Shown here: positions 1-9,595 of the stretch, piece by piece | How the letters are laid out: every line of letters starts with the position of its first letter | How positions within the stretch are numbered: position 1 is the first letter of the stretch | DNA from: Pseudomonas sp. TH41 | GTDB taxonomy: Bacteria; Pseudomonadota; Gammaproteobacteria; Pseudomonadales; Pseudomonadaceae | Assembly (NCBI RefSeq): GCF_016650695.1 | Contig: NZ_JAEKFH010000003.1 | Location: 392,001 to 456,000 of the forward strand | DNA: 64,000 bases | Reading direction: 5' to 3' | The notes under the pieces: generated by a model | Database searches by the model: none | The model's input: only the letters and a program-made list of their open reading frames with translations | What the model was told of the DNA's origin: nothing | Made by a program: the position numbers and the translations under genes

Positions 1-2
1 GG

Positions 3-1076
3 CTGCTGATGCGCGACCTGCGCGCCAATGGCGTGACGCAAATCACCGGCGACCTCGTGCTGGATCGCAGTTTCTTCGTACAGCCGCAATTGCCCGAGTT
101 CAACGATGATGGCAATGACGAGAACAAGCCGTTCCTGGTCAAGCCGGACTCGCTGATGGTCAACCTCAAGGCCCTGCGCTTTGTGGCGCGCAACGATAAT
201 GGCCGAGTGCTGATCTCGGTCGAACCGCCGATTGCCAGCATCAACATCGAAAACCAGGTCAAAGCCATCAACTCCAAGCAATGCACCGGTGGCGTGCGCT
301 ACAACCCGGTGACCCAGGCCGATGGCAGCGTGACCGTGACCGTTGGCGGTCAGTTGGGCGACGGTTGCAGCTCTCAGACCTACCTGTCGCTGCTCGACCA
401 CGCGACCTACACCGCGGGTGCCGTGCGGGCGATCTGGAAGGAACTGGGTGGCAGCATTCAGGGCAAGGACCGTCTGGCGCCGACGCCAGGCAACGCCAAG
501 GTCCTGGCTCGGGCTTTCTCGCCTGACCTCGCGGAAATCATTCGTGACATCAACAAATACAGCAACAACACCATGGCTCAGCAGCTGTTCCTGAGCCTGG
601 GTCAAAAATTCCGCACTGACGCCGACGCCGACGATGCCAAAGCGGCGCAGCGTGTTGTACGTCAGTGGCTGGCGAAGAAAGGCATCACCGCACCGCACCT
701 GGTGATGGAGAACGGCTCTGGCCTTTCCCGTGCCGAACGTGTGAGTGCGCGGGAAATGGCTGCGATGTTGCAGGCCGCATGGCGCAGCCCGTACGCCGCC
801 GAGTTCATCAGTTCGATGCCGATTGCCGGCACCGACGGCACCATGCGCAAACGCCTGAAAACCACCGCGATGCGCGGTGAAGCCCACGTCAAGACCGGCA
901 CGCTGAACACCGTGCGCGCGATTTCCGGCTTCAGCCGCGACGTCAACGGCAATACCTGGGCGGTGGTAGCGATCCTCAACGATAAGGCACCGTTTGGCGC
1001 GTCCTCGGTGCTGGATCAGGTGCTGCTGGACCTGTATCGCCAGCCAAAACTGCCGACCACGGCTTCTGTGTTGTAA
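3..1076 (+). CDS. dacB: D-alanyl-D-alanine carboxypeptidase/endopeptidase (PBP4), 5' end missing
   Basis: The periplasmic PBP4-type DD-peptidase trims and cleaves peptidoglycan cross-links. The reading frame is already open at the window edge, so this is only the C-terminal part (about 357 residues). The second and third penicillin-binding motifs are visible: SxN as S-N-N, starting at base 561, and KTG, starting at base 891 in the context HVKTGTLN. The nucleophile motif SxxK must lie before the window. The family inserts a large domain between SxxK and SxN, and that insert is what the first 500 bases encode. The gene ends 12 bases before a REP palindrome and converges on the diguanylate cyclase gene. 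The family call is secure; only the N terminus is missing. Confidence 0.93.
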   Translation: MLMRDLRANGVTQITGDLVLDRSFFVQPQLPEFNDDGNDENKPFLVKPDSLMVNLKALRFVARNDNGRVLISVEPPIASINIENQVKAINSKQCTGGVRYNPVTQADGSVTVTVGGQLGDGCSSQTYLSLLDHATYTAGAVRAIWKELGGSIQGKDRLAPTPGNAKVLARAFSPDLAEIIRDINKYSNNTMAQQLFLSLGQKFRTDADADDAKAAQRVVRQWLAKKGITAPHLVMENGSGLSRAERVSAREMAAMLQAAWRSPYAAEFISSMPIAGTDGTMRKRLKTTAMRGEAHVKTGTLNTVRAISGFSRDVNGNTWAVVAILNDKAPFGASSVLDQVLLDLYRQPKLPTTASVL

Positions 1077-1088
1077 GCTTTTAACGGC

Positions 1089-1180
1089 AAAAGATCGCAG
1101 CCTCGTTTCACTCGACAGCTCCTACAGGTGTACGCATAACCCTGTAGGAGCTGTCGAGTGAAACGAGGCTGCGATCTTTT
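1089..1180. repeat. REP inverted pair, family A variant
   Basis: Two head-to-head copies of a TGTAGGAGCTG...GGCTGCGATCTTTT element form a long inverted repeat around a 15-base spacer. The inner part (TCGAGTGAAACGA) differs from the usual TGCCGCAGGC core but is changed on both arms, so pairing is kept. It fills the gap between two convergent genes and ends in T runs on both strands, so it could act as a bidirectional terminator. Confidence 0.9.
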
Positions 1181-1187
1181 GATTCAC

Positions 1188-3587
1188 CTAATTCAACGCC
1201 CCCTCAACCCGATCCCGTCCTGCCTGCTTCGCCTCATACACCCCCGAATCCGCCCGCAACAACAGCGCATCCGCGCCCTCGCCGACGCGCCAACTGGCAA
1301 TCCCGAAACTCGCGGTCACCGTCCCGACGCCGTCGATCGGTGAATTGCGCAAGCCTTGCCACAGTTGCAAGGCCAGGACGTGAGCGTGTTTGCCGTCGAT
1401 ATCCGGGCAAAGCACCATGAACTCTTCGCCGCCCAGACGACAGAACACGTCGGTGCGCCTCAGCCGATGACCAATGCGCTCACACACGACCTGCAGCACC
1501 CGATCGCCCACCGCGTGACCGTGCTGGTCATTGATCCGTTTGAAGTGGTCGATATCGAGCATGATCACCGACAGCTCGCCACCGCCGCGCTCGACACGGT
1601 CCATTTCGGTGGTCAGCCGTTCCTGGAAATAGCGGCGGTTATAGATGCCGGTCAGGGAGTCGGTGACCGACAGTGCGCGCAACTCTTCTTCCACGCGCTT
1701 CAGGTCGGAGATGTCCGAAATGTAGCCATGCCACAGCACACCGCCACCGGGCAGTTCCTCCGGGGTTGCCTCGCCCCGGACCCAACGCAGCCCTCGCTGA
1801 GGCAGCTGCACGCGATATTCCTCACGCCACGGGCTGAGGGTGTCCGCAGAGGCCCGGATCGAGGCGCGGACGCGGGTGGAGTCCTGGGGATGAATCCGGG
1901 TAAAAATCGCTTCGGCATTCAACAGCAGTACGTCCGGTTCGAGTTCGTAGATCTCGCGAATGCCATCACTGGCGTAGATCACACTGAAACGACCGTCGAA
2001 CTCCATCTTGAACTGGTAGATCCCGCCAGGCACGTGGGCGCTGAGTTTCTTCAACAGCAGGTCCCGTGCCGCCAATGCCTCGTGGACCCGCTTGCGTTCG
2101 GTGATGTCGATACAGATCGCCAGGTGTCCGACCCACAGGCCTTGCTCATCGAGGACCGGGGTCGCCAGCATGTTTACCGTCAGGTGGCTGCCATCGCTGC
2201 GGACCAGCGTCCACTCCCGCGCTTCGTGCCCTCCCTTCTCGCCACCCTCGACCAGCATCGCCTGGCACGTCGGCACCGGTTTTCCATAACGAGCGCTCAA
2301 CTCCGCCGAACGTGCGACGAGCTCTCGGGGCAGGTGCAGGTTTTCCAGGGTCATGTGGCCCACCACCTCAATGCTGGCGTAACCGAGCATTTGCTCGGCT
2401 CCGGCATTGAAGGTGCTGATGACCCCACGCAGGTCGGTGGCGATGATCGCCACTTGGGTCGCGGCATTCAGCACGCCGCGCAACTGGCCATGCGTGCCGC
2501 GCAGCTCCTGTTCACGGGCGCGCAGTTCCTGGGTCCGCTGTTCGACCATCTTCAGCGCCCGTTGTCGCTGGCTGACCAGCACATACAACAAGGCACTGAG
2601 CAACAGACTTAGCAAACCGCCCAATACCACCAGACTGCTCACCGAAGAATGGTTGGCTTGCAGAAATGCCTCGCTGGGCTGAATGTCGACCTGGTAGTCG
2701 TGATCAGCCAGCCGCAGCAACCGGGTCGCAGCCAACTCACTGGCGGCCGGCGTATTGGGGGATTGATAAAGCACTTCGTGCTGATCGTCTGTGGATAAAT
2801 CGAGAATGCGCACCGACAAATAGTCACGGTCCACCTCTGGCAATCCATCGGCTAGCAATTGACGCATGCTGATGACCGCCATCACGTAACCGAACGGTTT
2901 TTTCGTCGTCGGTCCCGGATTATTGCCAAGCATGACCGGCGCGACGAGTAGCACACCCCGGGCATAAGCGGGCTCGATATTGACCAGATGCATCGGTTGG
3001 GAAACGGCCATGCCGCCATGCTGGTCGGCCCGCTCAAGGGTAGACCGGCGCAGGGGTTGGGCCAGCAAGTCATAGCCCAGCGGCGAGCCAAGTTTGCTTT
3101 GTGTCTGGCTATACAGCACCACCACATACTCATCCCGCTCGGTCGCCAGTTGCAGTTCGCCGTCGGCATTGAGCTCACGCAGGGTGAAATCGCTCAACCC
3201 CTCATCCCGCACCCGGCGTTCGAAAGCCCCGCGTTCGGCACCGCTTACCCGCTCAGCAAATGAGTACGCCTGAGTCCGGTGCAACAGAGGTTGGGTGTAG
3301 CCGTCGAATTCTTCTCGGGACACCGAGTCGGAATTGGCAAAGAACCGGCGCAGGCCATCGAGGCGCTGTTCCTGATCTTCGAAACGCTCTTCGATACGGC
3401 TGTAACGTTCACTGGCCAGTAGCTGGAAACGTTGCCGCAATTGATGGTGAAACAGATTCAGCGTCGACCAGGTCAGCAACCCCGTGAGAATCCCGCCGAG
3501 GAGCAATACCAAAAGCGCGACCAGCCAGGCCGAGACATCTTCGCTGATAAAACCCAGGATCTTGGGGCGCACGGCGTGCAACGACAT
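1188..3587 (-). CDS. Membrane CHASE-PAS-PAS-GGDEF diguanylate cyclase
   Basis: This 799-residue protein is predicted to make cyclic di-GMP in response to an extracytoplasmic signal. A membrane helix lies at about residues 20-42, a CHASE-type sensory domain at about 75-300, and a second helix at about 315-338. Two PAS/PAC domains follow (about 365-500 and 515-635), then a GGDEF domain. The active-site motif is GGEEF near residue 720. An RxxD inhibitory site (RRTD) sits five residues before it, so product inhibition is likely. Linkers such as DITERKR and DISDLKRVEEEL are typical PAC ends. No EAL domain is present. The gene stands alone, convergent with dacB, and the input signal is unknown. Confidence 0.9.
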   Translation of the reverse strand: MSLHAVRPKILGFISEDVSAWLVALLVLLLGGILTGLLTWSTLNLFHHQLRQRFQLLASERYSRIEERFEDQEQRLDGLRRFFANSDSVSREEFDGYTQPLLHRTQAYSFAERVSGAERGAFERRVRDEGLSDFTLRELNADGELQLATERDEYVVVLYSQTQSKLGSPLGYDLLAQPLRRSTLERADQHGGMAVSQPMHLVNIEPAYARGVLLVAPVMLGNNPGPTTKKPFGYVMAVISMRQLLADGLPEVDRDYLSVRILDLSTDDQHEVLYQSPNTPAASELAATRLLRLADHDYQVDIQPSEAFLQANHSSVSSLVVLGGLLSLLLSALLYVLVSQRQRALKMVEQRTQELRAREQELRGTHGQLRGVLNAATQVAIIATDLRGVISTFNAGAEQMLGYASIEVVGHMTLENLHLPRELVARSAELSARYGKPVPTCQAMLVEGGEKGGHEAREWTLVRSDGSHLTVNMLATPVLDEQGLWVGHLAICIDITERKRVHEALAARDLLLKKLSAHVPGGIYQFKMEFDGRFSVIYASDGIREIYELEPDVLLLNAEAIFTRIHPQDSTRVRASIRASADTLSPWREEYRVQLPQRGLRWVRGEATPEELPGGGVLWHGYISDISDLKRVEEELRALSVTDSLTGIYNRRYFQERLTTEMDRVERGGGELSVIMLDIDHFKRINDQHGHAVGDRVLQVVCERIGHRLRRTDVFCRLGGEEFMVLCPDIDGKHAHVLALQLWQGLRNSPIDGVGTVTASFGIASWRVGEGADALLLRADSGVYEAKQAGRDRVEGALN

Positions 3588-3682
3588 AAACGCAACTCAA
3601 AACGCCAGGTGCGGGAAAGCCCTTTGGCCATGCGTTGAGTTATAGCTATTAGCCACTAATTTGACCAGCACTGAAAGAAGCC

Positions 3683-3796
3683 TGTAGGAGCGAGCTTGTT
3701 CCGGGCGGCGTTCCGACGATAGACACGAGAGCACCGCGTGCATCCAGAAAGCACGCGTTATCGTTATCGATCATCGCGAGCAAGCTCGCTCCTACA
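3683..3796. repeat. REP inverted pair, family B
   Basis: The right arm is a full GCGAGCAAGCTCGCTCCTACA element. The left arm starts TGTAGGAGCGAGCTTG but then diverges (TTCCGGGCGG), so one copy is decayed. It lies between the diguanylate cyclase and rlmKL. Confidence 0.85.
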
Positions 3797-3809
3797 GTGG
3801 ATCTGACTA

Positions 3810-6086
3810 TCAACGCGCCATGATTTTCCAGGCGCGGTGGATTTTGCCGTTGCGGGAAAAGTCCGGGTCGATGGTCTGTGTGGTGATTTCCTCGACCGCG
3901 TAACGCTCGGCGAGGTTTGGCTCCAGCTCGAATTTGCGGAAGTTGTTGGAGAAGTACAACACCCCACCCGGTGCCAGACGCGCCATCGCCAAGTCAATCA
4001 ATTGCACCTGGTCACGCTGCACGTCGAAGATCCCTTCCATACGCTTGGAGTTGGAGAACGTCGGCGGGTCGATGAAAATCAGGTCGTACTCTTCACGGCA
4101 GGCGTCGAGCCAGACCATCACATCGCCCTGCTCCAGACGGTTCTTGTCGGAGAAACCGTTCAGCGACAGGTTGCGACGCGCCCAGTCCAGATAGGTTTTC
4201 GACAAGTCGACACTGGTGGTGCTGCGCGCACCGCCCTTGGCCGCGTGAACACTGGCGGTCGCGGTGTAGCAGTACAAATTGAGGAAGCGTTTGCCGGCCG
4301 CCTCTTTCTGAATCCGCATGCGCATCGGCCGGTGATCGAGGAACAGCCCGGTGTCGAGGTAGTCGGTGAGGTTCACCAGCAGCTTCACGCCGCCTTCGTT
4401 CACCTCGACGAATTTGCCCTGTGCAGCCTGGCGCTCGTACTGTTTGGTGCCGCTCTGACGTTCGCGACGCTTGACCACCACACGGCTCTTGTCGATGTTC
4501 AACGCCTGCGGAATGGCTGCCAGGGCATCGAACATGCGTGCCGAGGCCTTTTCCGGATCGATGGATTTTGGCGCGGCATATTCCTGGACGTGGACCCAGT
4601 CGTGATACAGGTCGATGGCCATGGAGTATTCAGGCATGTCAGCGTCATACACGCGATAGCAGTCGATGCCTTCACGCTTGACCCATTTGCCCAACGCCTT
4701 GAGGTTTTTTTGCAGACGGTTGGCGAACATCTGCCCGCCTTCGCTCAAGCGCGGTTGCTCGACCACCACCGGTGCCGGTTTGATCGGGTTGCCGTTCTTG
4801 TTGTACTTCTCGTATTTGCCCGGCGCCACATCGTTCTCGACGACGTCGACTTCCGCTTGAGCTTGCTCACGCTCGACCTGACGTTGTTCCGGGGTGCGAC
4901 GTTCGCCGGTGACGAACTGATCCGGGGTGACCTTGATCAGCAGCAATTTGCACGGCAAGGCACCGTTCCAGAACGAATACTGTTTGTGGCTGCGGATGCC
5001 CATGCGCTTGCCTAGGTCCGGGGCGCCTGTGAAGACAGCGGCTTCCCAGTTCAGACAGGCCTGACGCAGACGCTCACCGAGGTTCTGGTAGAGGTAGAGC
5101 AGGCTCGCCTCGTCGCCCAGACGCTCGCCGTAGGGCGGGTTGCAGATCACCAGGCCTTTCTGGTTCTGGTCCGGACGTGGTTCGAATGTCCCGACTTCGC
5201 CCTGGTAGATCTTGATCCATTCGCTCAGGCCGGCACGCTCGACGTTGTTGCGGCCCGGTTGAATCAAGCGCGGGTCCGCTTCGTAACCGCGAATCCACAG
5301 CGGTGGCTTGGCCAGGCCGGCAGCGGCGCGTTCGGTGGCTTCTTCATGGAGCTTTTTCCACAGCGCCGGCACGTGGCCGAGCCAGGCGGTAAAGCCCCAC
5401 TGCTCACGACGCAGGTTCGGCGCCATATCGGCGGCGATCATTGCCGCTTCGACGAGGAACGTACCGACACCGCACATTGGGTCAGCCAGCGCGCCGCCAT
5501 CGGCCGCAATACGCGGCCAGCCGGAACGGATCAGGATGGCCGCCGCGAGGTTTTCCTTCAGCGGTGCCGCGCCCTGCTGCAGGCGATAGCCGCGCTGGTG
5601 CAGGCTATGGCCGGAAAGGTCGAGGGAGAGAATCGCTTCGCCACGGTCCAGACGCAGGTGAATGCGCAGGTCCGGGTTGAGTTTGTCGATCGACGGACGG
5701 TCGCCCTGCGGCGTACGCAGTTTATCGACGATCGCGTCTTTGACCTTCAAGGCGCCGAAGTGGGTGTTGTCGATGCCCGAGCCGTGACCGCTGAACTCGA
5801 CGGCCAGGGTGCCGTCGTTGAGCATGTGGTCTTGCCACTCGATATCGAGCACGCCGTGGTACAGGTCTTCGGCGTCCTTCATCGGGAAACGCTTGAGCAC
5901 CAGCAGCACCCGGTTCGCCAGACGCGACCACAGGCACAGGCGATAAGCGGTTTCCATGGTGGCCATGCCGCGCACGGCAGAGGTGTGTTCACGTGCTTCT
6001 TCAAGGCCAAGCCCGACGGCTTCCTCGATGAGCAGGCCTTCCAGGCCTTTGGGGCAAGTGAGGAAGATTTCGAATTGATCGGACAT
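3810..6086 (-). CDS. rlmL: Bifunctional 23S rRNA methyltransferase RlmKL
   Basis: This cytosolic enzyme methylates 23S rRNA at two guanines: m2G2445 by the N-terminal half and m7G2069 by the C-terminal half (E. coli numbering). The 758-residue product has a THUMP region at about 1-160, an N-terminal methyltransferase with the NPPYGERLG motif near residue 320, and a C-terminal SAM-methyltransferase domain with DPPTFSNSKRM near residue 690. The start used is the ATG whose product begins MSDQFEIFLTCPKGLE. An ATG twelve codons upstream is open, but homologues begin at MSDQ. The length is somewhat above the E. coli protein (702 residues), with an acidic and proline-rich linker between the halves. 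Confidence 0.95.
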   Translation of the reverse strand: MSDQFEIFLTCPKGLEGLLIEEAVGLGLEEAREHTSAVRGMATMETAYRLCLWSRLANRVLLVLKRFPMKDAEDLYHGVLDIEWQDHMLNDGTLAVEFSGHGSGIDNTHFGALKVKDAIVDKLRTPQGDRPSIDKLNPDLRIHLRLDRGEAILSLDLSGHSLHQRGYRLQQGAAPLKENLAAAILIRSGWPRIAADGGALADPMCGVGTFLVEAAMIAADMAPNLRREQWGFTAWLGHVPALWKKLHEEATERAAAGLAKPPLWIRGYEADPRLIQPGRNNVERAGLSEWIKIYQGEVGTFEPRPDQNQKGLVICNPPYGERLGDEASLLYLYQNLGERLRQACLNWEAAVFTGAPDLGKRMGIRSHKQYSFWNGALPCKLLLIKVTPDQFVTGERRTPEQRQVEREQAQAEVDVVENDVAPGKYEKYNKNGNPIKPAPVVVEQPRLSEGGQMFANRLQKNLKALGKWVKREGIDCYRVYDADMPEYSMAIDLYHDWVHVQEYAAPKSIDPEKASARMFDALAAIPQALNIDKSRVVVKRRERQSGTKQYERQAAQGKFVEVNEGGVKLLVNLTDYLDTGLFLDHRPMRMRIQKEAAGKRFLNLYCYTATASVHAAKGGARSTTSVDLSKTYLDWARRNLSLNGFSDKNRLEQGDVMVWLDACREEYDLIFIDPPTFSNSKRMEGIFDVQRDQVQLIDLAMARLAPGGVLYFSNNFRKFELEPNLAERYAVEEITTQTIDPDFSRNGKIHRAWKIMAR

Positions 6087-6484
6087 TGGAATTTCAGAGC
6101 CTTTGGCTAAGTGAACGGGCAACGCATTGCCGGTCCGGTTTTCAATCAGGCGCTTTTCTCGAAGAGCGCCCGCGTGGCACGAAGGTGTGCCGTTCCACCC
6201 CTGCTGCTCGGGTTAAATGAGCTTAGATGCAAGGACAGATAAAAAAGTTGATGCAACAAAATGTCACAACTCGACCCTTCGTCGAATAGTCCCCCGGCGC
6301 TACAGGCCCCTCCCCACTGAAGGAATAGCCCCGCCAGCCAGCGGGGGGCCGATCATACCGGGGTTTGGTCAATAAATATGCGACAAACATCGCGTTACTT
6401 ATGGCCATACCACCTAAATGGTTACGTTCTTATGACAAAACGATCATTCCCTCGATGTGACGCATTGGTTAGAACTCAATACAG

Positions 6485-6576
6485 GTTGGCGCCGCAATGA
6501 CGCCAACACCTTGGCTCGCGACGCCGGCAGCGAGCCGCCAACGGCAGAATTTTTCTGCCAGACCTCGATTGAGGTC
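6485..6576 (+). promoter_or_regulatory. Structured 5' leader of rmf (rmf RNA motif-like)
   Basis: Four hairpins lie in a row just upstream of rmf: GTTGGCG/CGCCAAC (6485-6507), GGCTCGC/GCGAGCC (6513-6536), GGCAGA/TCTGCC (6543-6559) and GACCTC/GAGGTC with a GATT loop (6561-6576). A conserved RNA motif upstream of rmf in pseudomonads is known. The position and density of stems fit it, but I could not check it against a covariance model. The rest of the gap upstream (6087-6484) holds no gene that I can see. Confidence 0.65.
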
Positions 6577-6615
6577 GACGCGATAAATACAGTCAACAAG
6601 TGAGGGCAACACCCT

Positions 6616-6831
6616 ATGAGAAGACTTAAGCGTGATCCGTTGGAAAGAGCATTTTTGCGCGGATATCAATATGGCGTTGGTGGCAAATCCCGTGAGCTTT
6701 GCCCATTTACTCTACCGTCGGTACGCCAAGCCTGGATTAACGGCTGGCGCGAAGGACGCGGCGACAACTGGGACGGTATGACCGGCACTGCGGGAATCCA
6801 TAGACTCAACGAACTTCACGCCGTCGGCTAA
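6616..6831 (+). CDS. rmf: Ribosome modulation factor
   Basis: Rmf binds 70S ribosomes in stationary phase and drives formation of inactive 100S dimers. The 71-residue basic protein shows the family signature: MRRLKRDPLERAFLRGYQYG at the start and RQAWINGWREGRGD in the middle. It is slightly longer than the E. coli protein (55 residues), as is usual in Pseudomonas. It has its own long structured leader, and a terminator lies about 90 bases after the stop. The start follows the purine-rich GAGGG at 6602-6606. Confidence 0.96.
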   Translation: MRRLKRDPLERAFLRGYQYGVGGKSRELCPFTLPSVRQAWINGWREGRGDNWDGMTGTAGIHRLNELHAVG

Positions 6832-6918
6832 TTACAGGGCTTATCACTCCGACACGACAATCTGATAACTGAATCAATTAACCACGCACGTCCCATCCGG
6901 ACGGCGGGCTCCGGCCCA

Positions 6919-6945
6919 GGGGCTCCTTTAGGGAGCCCTTTTTTA
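6919..6945 (+). terminator. Intrinsic terminator downstream of rmf
   Basis: GGGGCTCC at 6919-6926 pairs with GGGAGCCC at 6931-6938 around a TTTA loop, followed by a run of six T. Confidence 0.85.
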
Positions 6946-6974
6946 TGCCTGCTTTTCGCCGAAACACAATTCCC

Positions 6975-7079
6975 TGTAGGAGCTGCCGAAGGCTGCGATC
7001 TTTTGATCTTGATTTTGAATTCACGCACAAATTACCAAGAAGCAAGATCAAAAGATCGCAGCCTTCGGCAGCTCCTACA
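6975..7079. repeat. REP inverted pair, family A
   Basis: TGTAGGAGCTGCCGAAGGCT on the left is mirrored by GCCTTCGGCAGCTCCTACA on the right, with GATCTTTTGATCTTG-type inner arms around a spacer of about 35 bases. It lies between the rmf terminator and the 3' end of pyrD. Confidence 0.92.
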
Positions 7080-7123
7080 TTGACGGCGCACACCGCGATT
7101 CAACGGGTGCGCGCGGGAATCGG

Positions 7124-8143
7124 TTATCTCAGGGCTGCGATGGCGTCTACCGACTCACGAATCAACGCCGGGCCTTTATAGATGAAGCCGGAATAGAGCT
7201 GCACCAGGCTCGCACCCGCCGCGATTTTCTCAGCCGCGTGCTTGCCTTCGGTGATGCCCCCCACTGCGATGATGGGCAAACGACCGGCCAATTCCGAGGC
7301 CAGCACCTTAACGGTGTGGGTGCTTTTGTCACGAACCGGAGCGCCGGACAGACCGCCCGCCTCGTCACCGTGTTCCATGCCTTCGACGCCGACGCGGCTG
7401 AGGGTGGTGTTGGTGGCAATCACCGCGTCCATCCCGGTGTCGATCAGCGCTTGTGCGACCTGAGCAGTTTCTTCGTCGGTCATGTCCGGTGCGATCTTGA
7501 TCGCCAGCGGGACGTGTTTGCCATGACGCAGCGCCAGTTCCGCCCGGCGTGTGGCCAGGTCCGCGAGCAACTGCTTCAACGAATCTCCAAATTGCAGGCT
7601 GCGCAGGCCCGGGGTGTTCGGCGAGCTGACGTTGACCGTCACGTAACTGGCGTGGGCGTAAACCTTGTCCAGGCAGATCAGGTAGTCGTCGACCGCACGT
7701 TCAACCGGCGTATCGAAATTCTTGCCGATGTTGATGCCCAGCACGCCCTTGTACTTGGCCGCAGCCACGCGGGCCAGCAGGTGATCGACGCCAAGATTGT
7801 TGAAACCCATGCGGTTGATGATCGCCTCGGCTTCCGGCAGTCGGAAAATCCGTGGTTTCGGGTTGCCTGGCTGCGGGCGCGGGGTGATGGTGCCGATTTC
7901 GACAAAACCAAAACCCAGTTGGGCAAAACCGTCGATGGCCGCGCCGTTCTTGTCCAGGCCCGCCGCCAGCCCCACCGGGTTCGGGAAGTCGAGGCCCATG
8001 ACGCTCACCGGCATTTTCGCCGGGGCCTTGCACAGCAAGCCGTTGAGGCCCAAACGCCCGCCCGCGCCGATCAGGTCCAGGGACAGATCATGGGAGGTTT
8101 CCGGGGAAAGTTTGAACAACAGCTGACGGGCCAGGGTGTACAT
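7124..8143 (-). CDS. pyrD: Dihydroorotate dehydrogenase (quinone), class 2
   Basis: PyrD oxidises dihydroorotate to orotate in pyrimidine synthesis and passes electrons to membrane quinones through FMN. The 339-residue protein starts with the amphipathic membrane-associating helix of class 2 enzymes ([20 protein letters not shown]). The FMN/substrate motif [13 protein letters not shown] follows at about residue 55, and the active-site serine lies in [12 protein letters not shown] near residue 175. A C-terminal phosphate-binding segment with VGGI is present. The length matches the E. coli enzyme (336). The dacB-rlmKL-rmf-pyrD neighbourhood is the usual one in Pseudomonas. Confidence 0.96.
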   Translation of the reverse strand: MYTLARQLLFKLSPETSHDLSLDLIGAGGRLGLNGLLCKAPAKMPVSVMGLDFPNPVGLAAGLDKNGAAIDGFAQLGFGFVEIGTITPRPQPGNPKPRIFRLPEAEAIINRMGFNNLGVDHLLARVAAAKYKGVLGINIGKNFDTPVERAVDDYLICLDKVYAHASYVTVNVSSPNTPGLRSLQFGDSLKQLLADLATRRAELALRHGKHVPLAIKIAPDMTDEETAQVAQALIDTGMDAVIATNTTLSRVGVEGMEHGDEAGGLSGAPVRDKSTHTVKVLASELAGRLPIIAVGGITEGKHAAEKIAAGASLVQLYSGFIYKGPALIRESVDAIAALR

Positions 8144-8225
8144 GGGCGGGTTTGACTCTGGGCTACGAAAAGTGGCGGCGATTATAGCCGGGGTTCACAG
8201 AGACAGGCGACCTCTTTGCCTTGGC

Positions 8226-9468
8226 TCAAGGAACCGCAGTCTCCTGCAGCGTGTAGAAGTTATCGGTGCGCTTGGTACTGCCAAAAACCAGTGGAAAGTA
8301 AATAATCATCGCCATCAGGGCCAGGCAACCGCTCATGACATGACCCTGATAACCTTCTTCGATCTCGGAATTACTCAGCAAAGAAGCTACCGCGCCCGTC
8401 ACCAAAGCGATGGCGTGCCCTACCGAGAGACGCAACGCCCCGATATTGAGTAGCGCATCCGCCAGTTGTGTTCGGGTCGGTCGCTGAACACCGGCGCGCA
8501 CCTCCAAAACCACTTGCTGCAAAGCTTCCGGGTCAGAAAATATCGAGTCCATCCCCGGGGTTGGAGACAGCACGTGCCAACTCTGCAAAGAATTGAGATG
8601 ACGTCGTCCACGACAATGCCAAAGCCATTCAATAACCCCTGGATCGCGTCAGCGCCAAGACTGTAACCCAGTTCTGCAGCTGCTCGGGCCGCGCCGCTCA
8701 ACGGTGCCAGTTGCCCCAGCTCCGCCAGTAAAAACTGAGCCACACCATAGGCAGCGGTCGCTACTCCGGTGGTCGCGGAGGTGGCGGGATTCGCGTTGTC
8801 ATGCAATGGAATGAAGACGTTGGCCAAGCCTCTGGCCAGCGTATAAATCGACCCGCCGACCACCGCCGGCAGTAACCGTTGAGACGCGCCAGTGAGATGC
8901 GCCGCAATCAGAGCCCCCATCGTAATACTGGCCATGCCAACACGCCCCAGACGCGACGCTAAATTAGCGGTCCCGTCACACTCATTTCGAATGGCCCCTA
9001 CCAAGGTTAGCGCCGGGCCGATCATTGATATCGCGACAACTGCCCATGCGCGGGTGGCCTCAGCTGAATCGCCTTCGCGCAGAGCGTGCTCGACGTTGTA
9101 AGCGACGACCTGGCGCAGCACCACCGTCAACGCAACGATCAACCCCGTACGTCCGGTGATATTCAGCAGGTTGAGCCCAGGCCCTCTGGCACCCTCAAGC
9201 CAATCCATGCCCGCCTGGAGCATGGTGTGCATTCGGCTTTCACGGGTTTGCTCGGTATCTGCTGCATTCAACTCCGTGACCCGATTAAAAAAATCCTAGT
9301 TGAGAGATTCCTCGGGTAACTGCCCATGCTCAATAAAATCGCTGGCACGCCCCACCACAACTCGGTCAGTTTCGCCGAGTTGCGTATAACTCTCCTCCAT
9401 CTGTATGGCGACCTCGCGGTCCGCTCGCGCCATCGCCGCTCCGATTTGCCTGGGGGTTCGATCTGCAC
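8226..9468 (-). pseudogene. Decayed gene for a multi-helix membrane protein, function unknown
   Basis: Three reading segments together make one protein of roughly 400 residues. A GTG at 9468 has a strong AAGGAGG five bases upstream and starts MQIEPPGKSE. The coherent frame then continues as MARADREVAIQMEESYTQ from 9433, down to an in-frame TAG at 9298-9296. The same frame resumes without a shift (DFFNRVTELNAADTEQTRE) and runs to about 8590, where the sense passes to another frame (MDSIFSDPEALQQVV...) ending at 8226. The middle part has several alanine- and glycine-rich hydrophobic helices. I do not recognise the family; a type III effector-like membrane protein is one possibility. One nonsense codon and at least one frameshift suggest an inactive gene. 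A translated search would settle the family. Confidence 0.6.
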
Positions 9469-9561
9469 ACTGGCCTCCTTATGCAACCTGGCGTTGGAAT
9501 GGACGACAGGATGAAAGAGGCGGCGCATTGAATCCTGATGGAAAGCTGATGGGCCCCACGC

Positions 9562-9577
9562 TGGCATATGCCTTGCA
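9562..9577 (+). promoter_or_regulatory. Sigma-54 promoter of nasST
   Basis: TGGCATATGCCTTGCA has GG at 9563-9564 and GC at 9575-9576, with exactly ten bases between, against the consensus TGGCACG-N4-TTGCA. Transcription would start near 9588, just before the first leader hairpin. RpoN-dependent nitrogen control through NtrC is the expected activation; I did not find a clear NtrC palindrome. Confidence 0.75.
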
Positions 9578-9595
9578 CCAGCTTTGTCATCAGCG

